DNA of 64,000 bases from Lycocorax pyrrhopterus obiensis (lineage: Eukaryota; Chordata; Aves; Passeriformes; Paradisaeidae), in assembly GCA_014706295.1 (NCBI GenBank), contig JACSVZ010000014.1, positions 70,883,541 through 70,947,540 on the forward strand, read 5' to 3'. A program made the position numbers and the translations under genes. Shown here in pieces: positions 28,526 through 41,643 of this stretch. The notes under the pieces were generated by a model that saw only the letters and a program-made list of their open reading frames with translations, was not told where the DNA came from and searched no databases. The stretch's first letter is position 1. Each line of letters starts with the position of its first letter.

Positions 28526-31500
28526 TAGGACAACACCCACTCTCCCCCTTCCCCTACCCAAGGTTTTATTGCTGGGCATGACACCATGTGCTGTGGAAAA
28601 CCCTTTGGCCAGCAAAGGTCATCCCCCCAAAAACCTACAACCTACTCACTGTGGGGGCAGGAGGCAGGGGAGGCACAGAGAGCAAAAACCTCAACAACAC
28701 GGGTCCAGCCACAAAACAAAACCTCAGCAATTTATGGGCTTCTACTAAAGGAAGTTACCTCCACCCCAGCCAGACCCACTGCAAACAGGGAAGGCTGGCT
28801 GGACTGCCACAGATGTGACAGCAGCCTCTGTCAGGATGATTTTGGACACTGGACAGTCAGACCTCAAACTCCTTCCAACAGCCAGAACACAAATTGCAGC
28901 TTGGAAAAGGGAGGGGATTCCAGGTCATGCCGACAGACCTCATGATCAGATCCACAACATGGCGAGGATTATGGATCTGAAACTTTACTGGAACCCTGCA
29001 CGGCGCTGGAAGTTCCCTGAGAAGAAAACCCCCCCCCGAATGCTCTTTTCAAAAGGGCTTGAGAGACTGGTTTAAAGCGTATTGCCCGAAGTTGAAAGTG
29101 TTTAATCCAGAGAATTCTGTGTGAAAATGCAAGCCCAGAAGCTCCTACAGGTTGCTGCAGCAGTCACCTCCATGGGGTACCCTGCATTTGTAAGCTTGGG
29201 TTACTTCTGCTCAGGACATTCAGTGAGTGAATGACGAGTGTCCCTCACAACAGATTCAAATTCAGTCATCGCTGCATAACTCTACCTACTTTTATCTGAA
29301 TAACCCCAGGCTTTTGGGCAGCTATTCAACCACCTAAATTAGCATGAGAGGATGGTTCCTATCAGCAGCCTCAGTCTCAGTCTGGCACTAGTAAATGTAC
29401 TCCTGTAAGCAGCTGGGATGCAGGAAAGATTACTGTTTTCCTCCAAAGTTCTGCTTTAATTAATATCAAATTTATTTTTTCCTCTTTTTTCTTCTTTAAT
29501 AACTGCAATTTTCAAAGATGAACTGAGTCAGTTTCTTTTTCCCCTTCCTAAAAAAACTCACAGGTTCTCCTACAGAATGCTGAGGACCTCACGGATCTGA
29601 GAAAGCATCTCTGCCTCTCCCCTTCTGGCTCACAGGTCAGTTTGTGACCCTTTATTGATATTAAATATACAAATACCTTCCAGCAAGGATTTCCACTTAA
29701 AATATTCGTATATCTTAGAGAAAAAAAATCTGAACAGTCATCAGATTCAGTGACTAAAGAGTGAGGAAACAAAACACTGGCAAATTATTTAAAAGTAATC
29801 AGGTTCAACTTAAACACGAGACAAATATTTGGACTGAGCAACAGACACCTAACAGCTAAGATCAACTAAGTGAAATAGAATGCCAGGAAACCTAGGAATT
29901 TAAGTAGCTACCTAAGTTTTACCTGATGACATGCAAGTATTTTTCCCCTTGACATCGTATTCCTCACTTTTCGTTATGAGTAGATTAAATTGAAAACTAT
30001 TCCTAACAGGGGCACTGAATTATTTCAGATTATAATGCTATGCATTTCAAAAGTGACTTTACTCCCATGCCTCAGCTAATCCCTTCTAAATGCATTTTCA
30101 GATAAGAATACTAAGACTCAGCCACTCCATGAGGAAACAGAGGCAGAGACGAGAAGACTCAAAAATCAATGAAGGCCCAGAGAAGACCTCGCTGAAAAGA
30201 TTTGGTCAGCAGCAGAAAAAACTGCAGCACCCCTAATTTTCCTCACTGTGGAAATAATCTCCCTGCAGACAAGGGGGAATGACTAAAGGAAAAGTCCTTC
30301 CTAAGGTTGCTCTTACGCAGAGAAATCCAGCCCATAGAGGCTTTCGGGTAAGCACCAATGGACAATAGCCAAGGTCACAAAATGCACTGGTTTGGCTTCT
30401 AAAAGCTGTGACATTTCCTGTCCCATGTTACACCACTGAATCACCTCCTCATTCAATTTTTTTTCGTGTGATTTTCAAAGCTTAAATATCAGATCTTCAA
30501 TATGAAAACTGCGTTTTTCATCCTTCTAGCCAGAAACTCACCATGGGTAATATCACCAAAATATAATAAATGAGATACTGGAAGTGCTCCTGTAATTGGC
30601 TTTGGCATCACTGAAACTTGGGGAAATAAATGATGCTAACTAATTACATTGGTTCTTATTTCCATTGTTTACAGCTTTCTTTTAAAACTTACAGAGAATA
30701 ATTCTTTGCCACTAGTTAAAGTCATATAGAGTGGGAGAGGAAAATAACTCTTTTGTGATAAAATGTTTCAATGGGAGAAAAAAAAAAAGTCCTTTCAAAA
30801 AGACAATTTTCTCAACTTATTATTCAAGTTTTTTACAGTGGCTTACATAGAAACCAATTAGTTTTAATCTCCATTTAATTTTATGGAATGCCTCCAGAAG
30901 AGCTCTTAACACAAAGCTAAGACTCCACTAAGGACAGTGCAAAGATGATGAGAACTCTGCTAATATTATCCTCACAGAGATAGCAGAATTGCAATTCTCA
31001 TGTGTTTCTGATAAAAAGTATTACGGGCATAATGTTCAAAACTGTCTAGAAATTGCTCTTTGAGTTTACATTGGTCGTGTCTGCACGAGAGAAAATTTCC
31101 TTACACAGTCACTGAGGTGCAGACAGCAGAATTCAATCCAAAAAGGGGCAGAGACACAAGGAAAAGTCACCTACAACTCTGGAAAGCAAAAGGTAAAATA
31201 AAACCTCATTTTGAATAATCACTAGGACTAAAATACTGTGTTAAACATGAATACTTTTAAATCACAGGTATTCGAATTTAGAAACCTCTCTCTCCTTGTT
31301 TTAAACACCTAGTTGAGTGAAAATTTACTTTCTGAAGACTAGCTGGAGTTACACTGATTATTTATCTGGCAAAGCCCACTAAAAATCTCTGGTGTTTTTT
31401 GCTTGCTTTGACCTGTAAGTGAGCTGAGGAAGGACCATTTCTCTGTGAATGAGTAACAGCTCTGCACCTCCCCTGCCCCTGCTGCCCAAAACCCCGCTCT

Positions 31501-34500
31501 CCCAAACCTCCAAAATGAGGTGAAAGCAGCTTGCAATACACCTGCTTAAAGGTATTTCAGAAATTCTTAGGCAATGGCATTTTAAAACTGTTTACATAAT
31601 ACGTTTAATAAGTGGAGATTGCTAAAATTGATGGAGGTAATCTTAAAATTTAATACAGATACCTTATGCTGGCAGCTTCAGTGCTGGGGACCGAATATTA
31701 ATTTACAAAAAAACAGAAGAGCATTTCAAATGAGACAAAAGACTAACAGATATTCATACATATTACCACATGGTAACATCAGGGACAGATGTGTTCATGA
31801 CTTCAATTTAATGCTGAATTTAAAGACAGGTGGACTCTTTTGCCATCAGCTCTTCCAAGTATGCCTTGTTTTCCTTGTCAGTTCACACTGGCTACGAGAT
31901 TTTTGGCTACAATCTGTTTTATAAACAGACCCCCTCATCCTTTCTGTGTATTTTGAGATACCAGGATGTCAAGCACTGGGTTTCAACAGCAGGAATAAGT
32001 ATGATATTGTTAATCTGTGGTATAAGCAAATCAAACTGAGTGACAGCTACAAGAGGAACCTGGTTGTTAGGAAAGAAGCGTGCTAGTAATCATCATTTCT
32101 CAGAACAGAGCACAACAAATGCACTGCTGGAGATGGGAATTCATCACAACACCCATATACCAAAAAAATAAGGGTGGGAAGGTGCAGATTTCAGAGCCAG
32201 GGAGGGCCCCAGGATCAGGAATTTATGAGGTGATATCCAGCAAACCAAATGAGCCACGGCTGGCCCATATTAGTCAAAATTTCATCAGCATCAGGACCAC
32301 ATTCCCTTTAACCGTGGTGCTGATCCTTGTCCCCTCCTTTCCACTGGTCACCCACAGTGGTCCAGCTTTGGGTGCTGAATTATCCCCCAGATTAGTCCTA
32401 CTGGAGACCAGACAAGCAGCTTTCTGCTGTCACACCTCTCTGAGACACAGCCAAAGTAGCATCACCGTGATCACGACAGCAGAGCACGCTGATGCCCAGG
32501 CATGGGGGCAAACACAGAAGGGTGACCAAAATCCTTGTCCCGAGCTGCTCAGGGTGTTCAGGCTGACACTGAACAGAGAAGAGGAAAATGCAAAAGCAGA
32601 GTGATGAAGTTGGCAAATACATGGGTTCTGCCAGCTACATTTTAGCAGGAGAAGGCTATCAAGGAAGGAAAAATTGTGAGGTAAATATGGCAGAATGGGT
32701 AAAAAAACCAGGAAAGTGCAAGAGCTTAAGGCAGAAAAAGGGTGAAGATAAGGAAGTCTGGAAGGATGCTGAAGTGCCAGGGTGTGGACATACTCCAGCT
32801 CGGAAACAGACATGTCTGAGGCAGATCTAACAGTGGTTTCATTATAATTAAGTGTTGTGCTAATGAACAAGGCCTTCTAACCCTGTTTGGAATGAATGAG
32901 TATCACATAAAAACGGGAGTTTTTTCAGGCTGAAAGCAAGTACCAAGACACCAGTATTTTTAACATACAAGAGTCCCTATTTTGAGAGTTTACCTAGAAG
33001 AGCTTGGCCAAGTCATGCTAGGCTTCAGGAATAAACAACTTCTTCTCTTTTCCCTCCCTCCTCTTCCCTCAAAACCCTGACAAAACCACAACAACTTTGA
33101 GTGCCATCAGGACAGAGAGAATTTTATATTAAACAATTGCCCTGGGCCACTCAGCTGAATTAAGTCAAAGGCACTGCTGGCAGGCTTAAAATAGGCATGT
33201 GTTTAAGAGCTTTGCTGGCTTTGTTGCTGCAGTGAAGAAAAGAAAAAAAAAAAAAGAAGCTGCAGATGCATAAATTTGAAATTGAAAATATCATCAATAT
33301 CTCCAAGACACAAAGTGTAATTAGATTTAGTAATTAATTCTGGTCTACATTGCCTTGCACGAAGCTTAACTGAGAGCAGAGTGAGAGAGATACCAGATAC
33401 TCTCTTTCCCTTCCTGTTGCTTTGTATTGCTGTGAAAACAGGTTCAGCAATCACAAGGAAGAAAGATACGAGATTCTGTGCTGTGTGGAGGGATGCATCA
33501 TAGTAAGGACACCAAAAAATATCTACAGCACAGCGCCGAGGGGACTGACACAGGAGCAAAGCAGGAACTCCTTGATAAGCATTCTTATTACCACTTTGGT
33601 GATTTTCAGCACTTTGATTTTGTGACAAGCCTTCCTGCACTGTGTCACAAATTATTTCCCTCCCTTTGAGACTGAGGGTCTAAGCAGCAGCAGCATTTCT
33701 TCCTGCCAGCTTCCATAAGGAAAGCAGGACACCCTCTTGGCAGCAGAAATCTGCTGTGCCCACTTTTGTGATGCTCTCAGATACTTTTCATTGGCCTATA
33801 ACCTGTTTCATTTTAAGGGAAGGAGGCCCACAGTGGCTCTTCTGGGCCTGCTCCAGCTAGCTAGAGTCATCTTTAGGGTAATATTTGATCAATGATGGCC
33901 TGAGGATGAGTCCACTCATAACATCATTCAGAAACAGCCCCCCTAAAATTTGTATCAAGAGACCCTGTGGAATCGCAAAGAACACACTAGGCAGATGTGT
34001 TTGCAAATGCAGGTGAAGTTTCTGCTACTACGGACATCCCTGAAAGACTTTGTATCTCCTGCAGAGAAGAACACTCTCTGTGAATTCATGCAAAGAGAAA
34101 GTGGCTCTGCTAACACAAATGCCACAACAGCTACAATTACCCTGATGTGCTTTAATAGGCATTACTTGCAAAACCATATTTTGATAGGTCAAAGTAGCTC
34201 TCAGCCTAATTACAGACATTTTAAAGGGAAGATACTACTCACCCTTTTAGAGCTCAGGCCTGTGAGCCACCAGGCAGTGGCTCAAACGTGCTTGAACCCC
34301 TGCCATGGATGGAGCCTGTCCATAAGGGCAAGTGGAGACCTCACAGAAGTCGTGGGCTTGGTGCAGAATTTATTTGTGAAATCCTGTGGCCTGTGATGAG
34401 CAAGAGATCAGAACAGGTATTAGACAAGGACCCTTCTGACCGGGAGATCCGGCAGCCAGCTGATCTGTGTGCTCCCAGGCGAGTCTGACGCCTGTAAACC

Positions 34501-35539
34501 CCACGCACCAGCACCCCACCGCCTGGAAGTTTCAGAGCAGACACTGCACACCCCGAGATGCCGTCACAATAATCATCATTGCAGAGAGACAGGCTGCAAT
34601 TTGCCTCGTCAGCCTCGCAAACAGCAGCAGACTAAGCCATCAGCAGTTAATTAAAGATCAATGACATGTAAAACCCTAAGGAACACACACGCAATTAGCA
34701 AATGTACTTAGGTAAAGCAAGGCACAGATCCACAAGTTGCTGTCTGACACCACTCTCCACCTCATCCCACTCCCTTTACAAGCCAAGGGGGCTGCAGGAG
34801 GGCTACCTACAGAATTCCACTTGGCAAAGCACATTTCCAACACCGTGCACTGGTCCAAAGCCCACGGACATGAGTCATTGTCAGTGAGAGTTTTCCTGTT
34901 TATTCCAATGGACCTTGGACGGGCTGTAAGCATCCTTGCCAAAACAAGTCATCTCTAATGGGTGAATATGCCCTGCTTTCACTGGTTTGATGACTTGGAA
35001 ATGGCTGGATTGCCCTGTGCAGTCCAGGGTTGAGACACTGCTTGGTAAACATCCTGCAGGCACCATCAGCAGCCCAAGAGGGTGCAACACAGGATTAAAT
35101 TTAAGTTTAAACAATTGCTTTGCATTGGAAGTTGAGCTCCTCTGACTTGTGCAAGTACATTACTGAGTAGTTTCGTAAACCCTTGTATCTGCAAAGAGCC
35201 ATATGACCCCCGGCAATTAAAAGGAAAAAGAATTTTTTTTTTTTTTTTTAAAAAGGTTAAAGGATATGGAATTCCTAGGCTGAATCCCAGAAATGGCTAG
35301 TTTGTCACAACCTCTGGAACAGAAAGAAACTGTATTTCTTTCCTCCCCGGCTCCAAAGTCCCGAAGGCAATTCTGCCTGAAACAGCCTTTAGCCAGACCT
35401 CTTCACGCTGGACATTATCACTCTTTAAACGGTTTCACTTCATTTTCTTTAAGGAAAGAGTTAAAACCAAACCTCAGCTGTGCCACTGGAAAATGACGAT
35501 GACAACAACATCAGGAAGAAGATGAAGAATAACAAGAAA
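28526..35539. other. non-coding stretch, no gene seen
   Basis: Begins right after repeat copy 2. Overlapping frames of 119 and 86 codons at 28586-29075 are GC-richer than their surroundings but match nothing I recognise. Frames of 174 codons (32080-32604) and about 147 codons (32430-32870, 33203-33640, 33950-34396) have no recognisable domain. A T17 run sits at 35233. Confidence 0.65.
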
Positions 35540-36270
35540 GAAGCAGCAATTTACTCCCGCGCAGAAAACGCAAGCCGCCCTCCCCAGAGCCACGCATTTT
35601 CATTCGCATGTGTCCAGCTACACTTACTTCCTCCACCCGGACACCCTCAGCTGTCCTTCCAAGAGCGCGGACGAAGCAGCCAAAAACAGGGAAGAGCCAC
35701 GAGCAGCAGCCGCCAGACCCCGGGCGGCACACGGACCGTGCCTTCGGTTCGGCTGTCGCCACAGCACCTCGCTGCCATCAACCCCTCCTCCTCCTCCTCC
35801 TCCTCCTCCTCCTACTCCTCCTCCTCCTCCTCCTCCTCCTCCTCCTCCTCCCCTGGCGGTACCCGCGGAGCAGCAGCGACACAAAGGAGCGGCCGGGCAG
35901 CGACAGCTCCCTGCGAGCCTCGGGTGGCGGCCGGAGCAGCGCGAGAAATCAAGGAATTAATCGTTCTCCTGTCACACGGGGGTTAAAAACCTCGAAGCAG
36001 CCCTTTCTCGATAGTCCGAGAGCCGGTGGTGGGGAAAAAAGCTTTCCCGGAGCCGGCTGCACCTCCGGAGCTCCGGTGCTGATGTCAATGAAAACGTCCG
36101 AGTTGCTGAGACTCAGCTGGAGATGCACCGAAAATGACAGCTCCGAGCTCCAAAGATAGCGATGGGTAAACCTGAAGGCTAATATTTGTCCTCGCCTAAC
36201 CACAGTTCTCCGTTTCACTGCCTCTGCCGCGCTTGCTTGTCCGGAAATAAAGGAATGTTGCAGGGCTGGG
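35540..36270 (-). promoter_or_regulatory. CpG island; inferred MARCHF3 promoter and non-coding first exon
   Basis: CpG dinucleotides are frequent from about 35550 to 36100, far above the surrounding sequence. On the minus strand an excellent splice donor, GGAGGAA|GTAAGTG, has its GT at 35626-35627, so a first exon would end at 35628. Reading frames across it are low complexity and I recognise no protein. In other amniotes MARCHF3 lies just 3' of C5orf63 on the same strand with a non-coding first exon and a large first intron. That matches this position, about 5 kb beyond the C5orf63 stop. Gene identity is inferred from synteny only. Confidence 0.4.
35783..35852. repeat. (TCC)n / (GGA)n trinucleotide repeat in the CpG island
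   Basis: About 23 copies of TCC on the plus strand, interrupted by one TAC triplet near 35813. On the minus strand it reads (GGA)n within the proposed first exon, so it would be transcribed as a G-rich 5' UTR repeat. The Pro, Leu, Ser and Gly homopolymer frames here are repeat artefacts. Confidence 0.95.
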
Positions 36271-39200
36271 GTGGTATTCCGTGAAATCGCTGCGTCCCCT
36301 GAATACAACTGCTCATTAAATCACTGGGATGTACCAAAATTTTACCAGCAGCCCACAGGGACAGAGAGGGGTTGTCCTTGGTTTGCTTTCCTGCCAGTGA
36401 AGCAAGAAAAGCCCACCTGTGTTTGCACCTGGAGGTTCACCCCTGGTGACACAGGTGGAAATGGAAACAGCGCACGGGTGCTACCTGCGCATCAAAATTA
36501 AAAGGGACAGCCCAGCACGGGTTGTCCAAGTCACTCAGCACACCTTAGCAGGAGGCAGGTGAGCTAAATCAAGCAGAAATGTAGTGTTCACTGCAGTGGG
36601 AACATCAGGGAAGTCACCTGGATCCCAGCCTTGCAAACAGATCTGCAGCCACAACTCCTGGCACCGTGGAGATCTTGTTGCAATGGATGTCTCACCTCCT
36701 GGAGAAGCAGCTGAAATCCGTGTCTAGCATATACATCAAACCTATGTGTATCAATGTGGTTTGATTCACCATGCTTTTCTCCACTGGATGGAGAGATATG
36801 TGCCACCTTTCCGGGAGCAGACCTTCAGGGAACGCTCAGGGAATGTCATAGCTACGGAAAAAACCCAAACCAAATCAAATCAAAACAAAACAAAAAACCC
36901 ACCACAACCCTCAAGAAAAAAGCCCAGCTGGATCACCCTGTTGGACTGGTCCCTGGGTTAAATATTCCTGGGAAGGACTCAGGAAGGGGAGAAAGGAAGG
37001 AAAAGGATTGGACTGACACAAGATTACGTGGTCCAAGTCTCATTTCTTCAGGTGGCAGGCTAAAACCACCTGGCCTGTAGTTAAGACCCCGAATTTTACA
37101 TACCCTGATCTAGTATTTAGAAGCATTCCAGTAATCCATGTCAAATATTGTTCTTTTGCCTTCTCACAGGAAAAGTGGGTGGATGCAGTTGTGTCTCATT
37201 TCAGTGAGATTTGTGTACGACTGGGAGGGATTTAGTTTTTGTTCTTGTAGTCAACCATATGTGCCCCAGACAGCGGCATCGAGGGAAAATGAGGAAGGTC
37301 TGGAGTGCCCTCAGTCCCTGCAGCTCATTCCATGGGCAAGACAGACAGATGAGAGTATTTGTCTCCTGTAGGAACTCATTCTACCCTTTGGATAGACTGG
37401 TCATGTGCAATTTATCTCTGGAAGATCCAGACCAAGAACCAGAACTTGATCTAAAATGCTACAAGCGGTGAGGATGGAGGGCAGAGAATGGTTTTGTTGT
37501 CCTTACCATGATTTTTTTTTTTTTTGCCAAAGCAGCTCAAATCATCATTCAGGTGGAGTTGCCTACCTGGAAACTGTTCTGTTCTCACAGCTCCAGCCCT
37601 GGCTTTCAAAAACTCAGGTTTGGATACACAAGGTAAAGCAGCTACACAAGAATGGGATGGAGCCTTCTTGCCAGCAGGGCATGATGGAAGAGAGATTGGT
37701 ATTGGTAGATATAAGAAATATTGGTAGAGTATAAAGCAAAACTGCCTGGAAAGTGATACTGCCACTGAAATAAAAAAAAAAAAGAAAAGATATGATCTTG
37801 TAAACACTTGCACATGGGGCTTTGTTTACTTCCACGTGTGGTTAATCCAGATGGCCACGTGATTTCAGCTGAATCTGAGATTATGTATCGCAGGCCAGTT
37901 TGGACAGGAAGACACTGCTGTGCCTGGAGTGCTGCTCTTAAAGAAATGAGACATCTTCTTCTGTGTATTGTGTACAATTTGACGACACAAAGAAAGAGTC
38001 AGAGAAGCAGAACATACAAGCAAGTAAGCCTGGTGGGTATTTGTTTTTTATAGTTACTGGAAGAAGATGGGACATTGTGTATGTGCTTTTTAATTGGCCA
38101 GAAATAGGAAACAAACCCATCTTGTATTCAAGCTTTTTTTACATTACAGGGATAGTGCATTACGAGGTTTTGCACTCCTGCCAATACTCACTGTCAAAAG
38201 AGTAAATTGCCAGTTTTCACAAAGTTGCATATTGCTCCATAAATATATATTCAGCAGGGACATATGCCTTCTCATTTTAATATCTGAGCTATACTTTAGC
38301 ACATTTGATTAGAGACAGGCATGTGCTGGGAGACTGCTGCATTTCTTATATTCAAAAAGAAGAAAAAAAAACAGCCTCCTCTAATTTATATATGATGCAT
38401 CCTTTATTGCTTTTGGAAGATGAAGGTGAGCCTGTGCCACCAACACTCCATACTGACACATTCCCACCTCCTATCCCTGTGTCCAAACAGATGAAGAGAG
38501 GGTTTCCACTCCCTCAAAAGCGTAAAACAGCAAAGCCACTGGAAGGTTTTGGCAGCACAGCCCTAATGGAAAAGCTCCATCTCGCTCACAAAAGCTGTGC
38601 AATAGACGAAAGCTATTATGGAAATCCTGTTATCATTCACTTTACAAAATAAATGGGGAAAAAAAGTATCTGGCACTGGCTACAGAAGAAAACCTCCACA
38701 GTCTGACAGAAAAAGGAACAAGGGGTGCATCAACTCTAAAACGGTTGAGAAGTTTGGTTTTAGCTTCCTTTTTTTTTTTTTCTCCCCAAAACAGGCTTTA
38801 CTAAAATAAAACAAAGGCAAAATTCTCTCTGACAGCTCTGCGAGCCTCTGTCAGTTCTGTATTTTGGGAAATGGGGCAAGTCCACATGACCTCCCTATCT
38901 TTGAGATAAGGCTGTTACGTTTCAGAAGAGCACTTGAGCTACGGCTGATGAGAGCACTATGCAGCTCTCCTGTTGCAAAACCTCAGTGAGGGAAAAGCCT
39001 GGGCCCTCTGAAACCATCTCAAACCACAGAAGACAAGCAAGTGGCACTTGCTAATTCAGAGGTAATTCAGACCTTTTTTTTAACAGTAACCCGTGGCACA
39101 GTTAGAAGTTTGGCTGTAGCATTATGAACTGCAGAAATCACAGAAGTTTTTGTCTCTAGAGCCCTGTTCTTCTGCTAATGGTGATGAAAAACACTGTGGA

Positions 39201-40169
39201 TCGATCATCTGGCTGAACTTACCTCAAGTTCTCTGCAATAAAAATGGCACAGGTCTCCCTCCTGGGAAATCTTGGATAGTTTCAGACCCCAGCCCGAGTG
39301 GACCCAAGCTGCTAAGCCGGAAAAAAGTTTTAATTTCTCACTCCCCACTCCCCAGAAATTTTTCATGTTGGGGAATACAACAAAACTGTATTGCAAATGA
39401 TTTGTCAAATGCTAAAGACACTGCAGGACGAGGCCATGAAGGAACAGCCCATTTTCACCACAGCAGATCAGCTGACTTCTTATTAAACCATACTCCAAAA
39501 CTTAGACTCTGTAATGAATCCTACTGTATTTCAGTTTGCTGTTCCAGCCAGGCATTGTGTCTGGATTCTTCCCTCTGTGAAGCCACATCTGTCAAGTGAA
39601 CCTGCTTAAATTCCTAATGATGAGAAAAGACTGAATATCACCATGATAAGAAGAACAGAAAGGCAGCAGGTAGGGATTAGTTCCTGTGTTAAAGAATCTG
39701 CTAAGGAGATCAAAAACACCAGCAACTTTCTCCAGTCTATTACAGACTATTTAACTTAAAATAGTTGACTTTCCCTGAATCTGTCATTCTCTTCTTCCTG
39801 AAAATATGTTTAACTTGGGCATTTTGTCTCCTTCACACGGCTACGTTGCTCTAATGTAACTGCAGTAATCCTTGATAAAATGGCATTCTTGCCACATGAT
39901 AAATGGATTTGCAGCTGTGCTGCAGACAGATCTGAAATGTGAAAAATGAACTTTTCAGTGTTAGGTGTTAGCAATAACTGGATCAAACAGTGATGATCAT
40001 TCTATAGATAATACTCCAGTGAGAGTGTATGGTCTTTAATCAAGTGTCCTTAACAGTAAATGCCCTCTTTTCCATTACAAATTATCATTTAGGATAGACT
40101 CCTAGACTTCTTCAAGGAAGCCTCCTACTCACCTACAGTCTACACGTGCCAATCATCTTTTAAACACTG
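36271..40169. other. non-coding stretch between the CpG island and the LTR
   Basis: No exon recognised. It contains an A/C-rich patch (36858-36935) and short T runs near 37509 and 38770. If the gene order is as inferred, this is the space between the MARCHF3 promoter and the 3' end of C5orf63. Confidence 0.65.
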
Positions 40170-41225
40170 ATCCTGGCTGGATGCCACACGCCCACCAAAG
40201 TCACTCGATGAGTCCCCTCACCAGCTGTGCAGGGGAGAGAAAACACAACAAAAGGCTCGTGGGTTGAGATGAGAACAGAGAGAGATCACTCACTGATCAC
40301 TGGCACAGGCAAAACAGAACTCGACTTGGGGAAATTAGTTTGTTACCAATCAAATCAGAGCAGGGTAAGGAGAAAGGAAACTAAATCTTAAAAACACCTT
40401 TGTCCCACCTGTCCCTCCTTCCCAGGCTTAACTTCACTCTCAGTTTTCTCCTCCTCCTTCTGCTCTGTGATTCAGGGAGATGGAGAGTGGGATTTGTGGC
40501 CATTTTATCAAACATTCTCTCCTTCCTCCTTGTGCTCTTCCCCTGGTGCAGCGTGGGGTTCCTCCCACGGGAGAGAGTCCTCCACGAACTTCTCCAGAGT
40601 GAGTCCTTCCCACAGGCTGCAGTTCTTCACGAGCTGTTCCAGCACGGGTCCCTCTCCACAGGGAGCAGTCCTTCAGGAGCAGGCTGCTCCAGCGTGGGTG
40701 CCCCACAGGGTCACAGGTCCTGCCAGGAAACCTGCTCCAGTGCAAGCCTCCCACCAGGTCAGAGCCTCCTTCAGGCACATCCACCTGCTCTGCCACGGGG
40801 TCCTGCATGTGCTGCATGGGGATCTCTGCTCCCCTGTTAACTTCCAAGAGCTGCAGGGGCACAGCTGCCTCGCCAGGAGCTTCCCATGGGCCGCAGGGGA
40901 ACCTCAGCTCCAGCACCTGGAGCAGCTCCTCCTGCTCGTTTTCTGGCACTGGTGTCTGCAGAGCTGTTTACTTCACATATTCTCACCCTTCTCTTTGGCT
41001 GCAGTGGTGTTCTGCAGGCTTTTTGCCCATCTTTTTCCATCTGCTATCCCAGAGGCACCACCAGCATCGCCGATGGGCTCGGACGTGGCCAGAGGGTCCA
41101 TCCTGGAGTCAGTGGCATTGGCTCTGCTGGACACAGAGGAAGCTTCCAGCATGTTCTCACAGAAACCAGCCCTGTACCACCCCCCAGTTCCAAAACCTGG
41201 CCAGGCCAACCCCATACAAACAGAA
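40170..41225 (+). mobile_element. ERVL-type LTR-like element (passerine family)
   Basis: The sequence matches my recollection of an abundant songbird LTR family. It has a GGGGAGAGAAAA stretch followed by GGCTCGTGGGTTGAGAT near 40257. A run of degenerate modules on the pattern CTGCTCCAGCGTGGGT then spans about 40540-40960. A distinctive 3' part (CACATATTCTCAC, then ATCCCAGAGGC) follows. No retroviral coding region is present, so it is best read as a solo LTR. Its long reading frames, such as the 267-residue one at 40467-41270, are not genes. Family and orientation are from memory. Confidence 0.65.
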
Positions 41226-41254
41226 TTTACTTTATCTGCTGTTACAGAGCAGCT

Positions 41255-41260
41255 TTTATT
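41255..41260 (-). terminator. candidate C5orf63 polyadenylation signal
   Basis: The minus strand reads AATAAA here, about 205 bases after the C5orf63 stop codon. It is the only canonical signal I see close downstream. It sits about 30 bases from the apparent edge of the LTR-like element, so the 3' UTR probably ends at or in that boundary. Confidence 0.5.
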
Positions 41261-41463
41261 CTGTCAATGAAAGACCAGCCCAGGAGAGCAGCAAATGAAT
41301 GGTACAGAAAAGGTGGCTCTTGCTGCAGCTGGGCTGGGTGATTATTACAGAATAGAACACAAGTCACTCAAGTTTTTCAGACTCTGATACCTTATGTTCT
41401 AAGAAATTTAAGGCCAGATAATGGATCACCTTTCAGATCCGCACCAGGGCAGCCGCATTTTCT

Positions 41464-41643
41464 TCACTGGTTTCCATCACTTTGCAGCTCCACCTTCCTA
41501 AGTCGGTCCTCAAACTTCTGAATGTCGACTCGATGCTTCATGAGGAACTTTCCATTTAGGTGGAAAACAGGTATGTCGTATTTGTATTTTTCATACCACG
41601 CTGAGTTCTCTGGAAGGGTAATATCCACCTCCTGCAGAATAAA
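41464..41643 (-). other. C5orf63: C5orf63 last coding exon
   Basis: The acceptor TCTGTCACAG lies just upstream of 41643. The exon codes for 59 residues beginning FILQEVDITLPENS and ending LQSDGNQ, then TGA at 41464-41466. It holds the second half of the fold, including the IPV cis-proline segment that packs against the CxxC motif in this fold. Confidence 0.94.

Noticed and set aside
32080..32604. A 174-codon plus-strand frame
   Set aside because: No domain or family resemblance, and overlapping frames of 146 and 74 codons on the opposite strand suggest chance.
1..35540. Search for MARCHF3 RING-CH and transmembrane exons
   Set aside because: I found no frame with the C4HC3 RING-CH spacing or the expected flanks on either strand. 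The coding exons must lie outside the window if the inference is right.
35480..36159. Plus-strand frames of 168 and 183 codons with poly-Ser, poly-Leu or poly-Pro
   Set aside because: All three plus-strand frames are open only because of the TCC repeat and high GC content. No domain or conserved segment is seen.
40467..41270. A 267-codon plus-strand frame, the longest but one in the window
   Set aside because: It lies within the LTR-like element and is built from degenerate repeat modules, with no domain. Frames on both strands are open through the same sequence.
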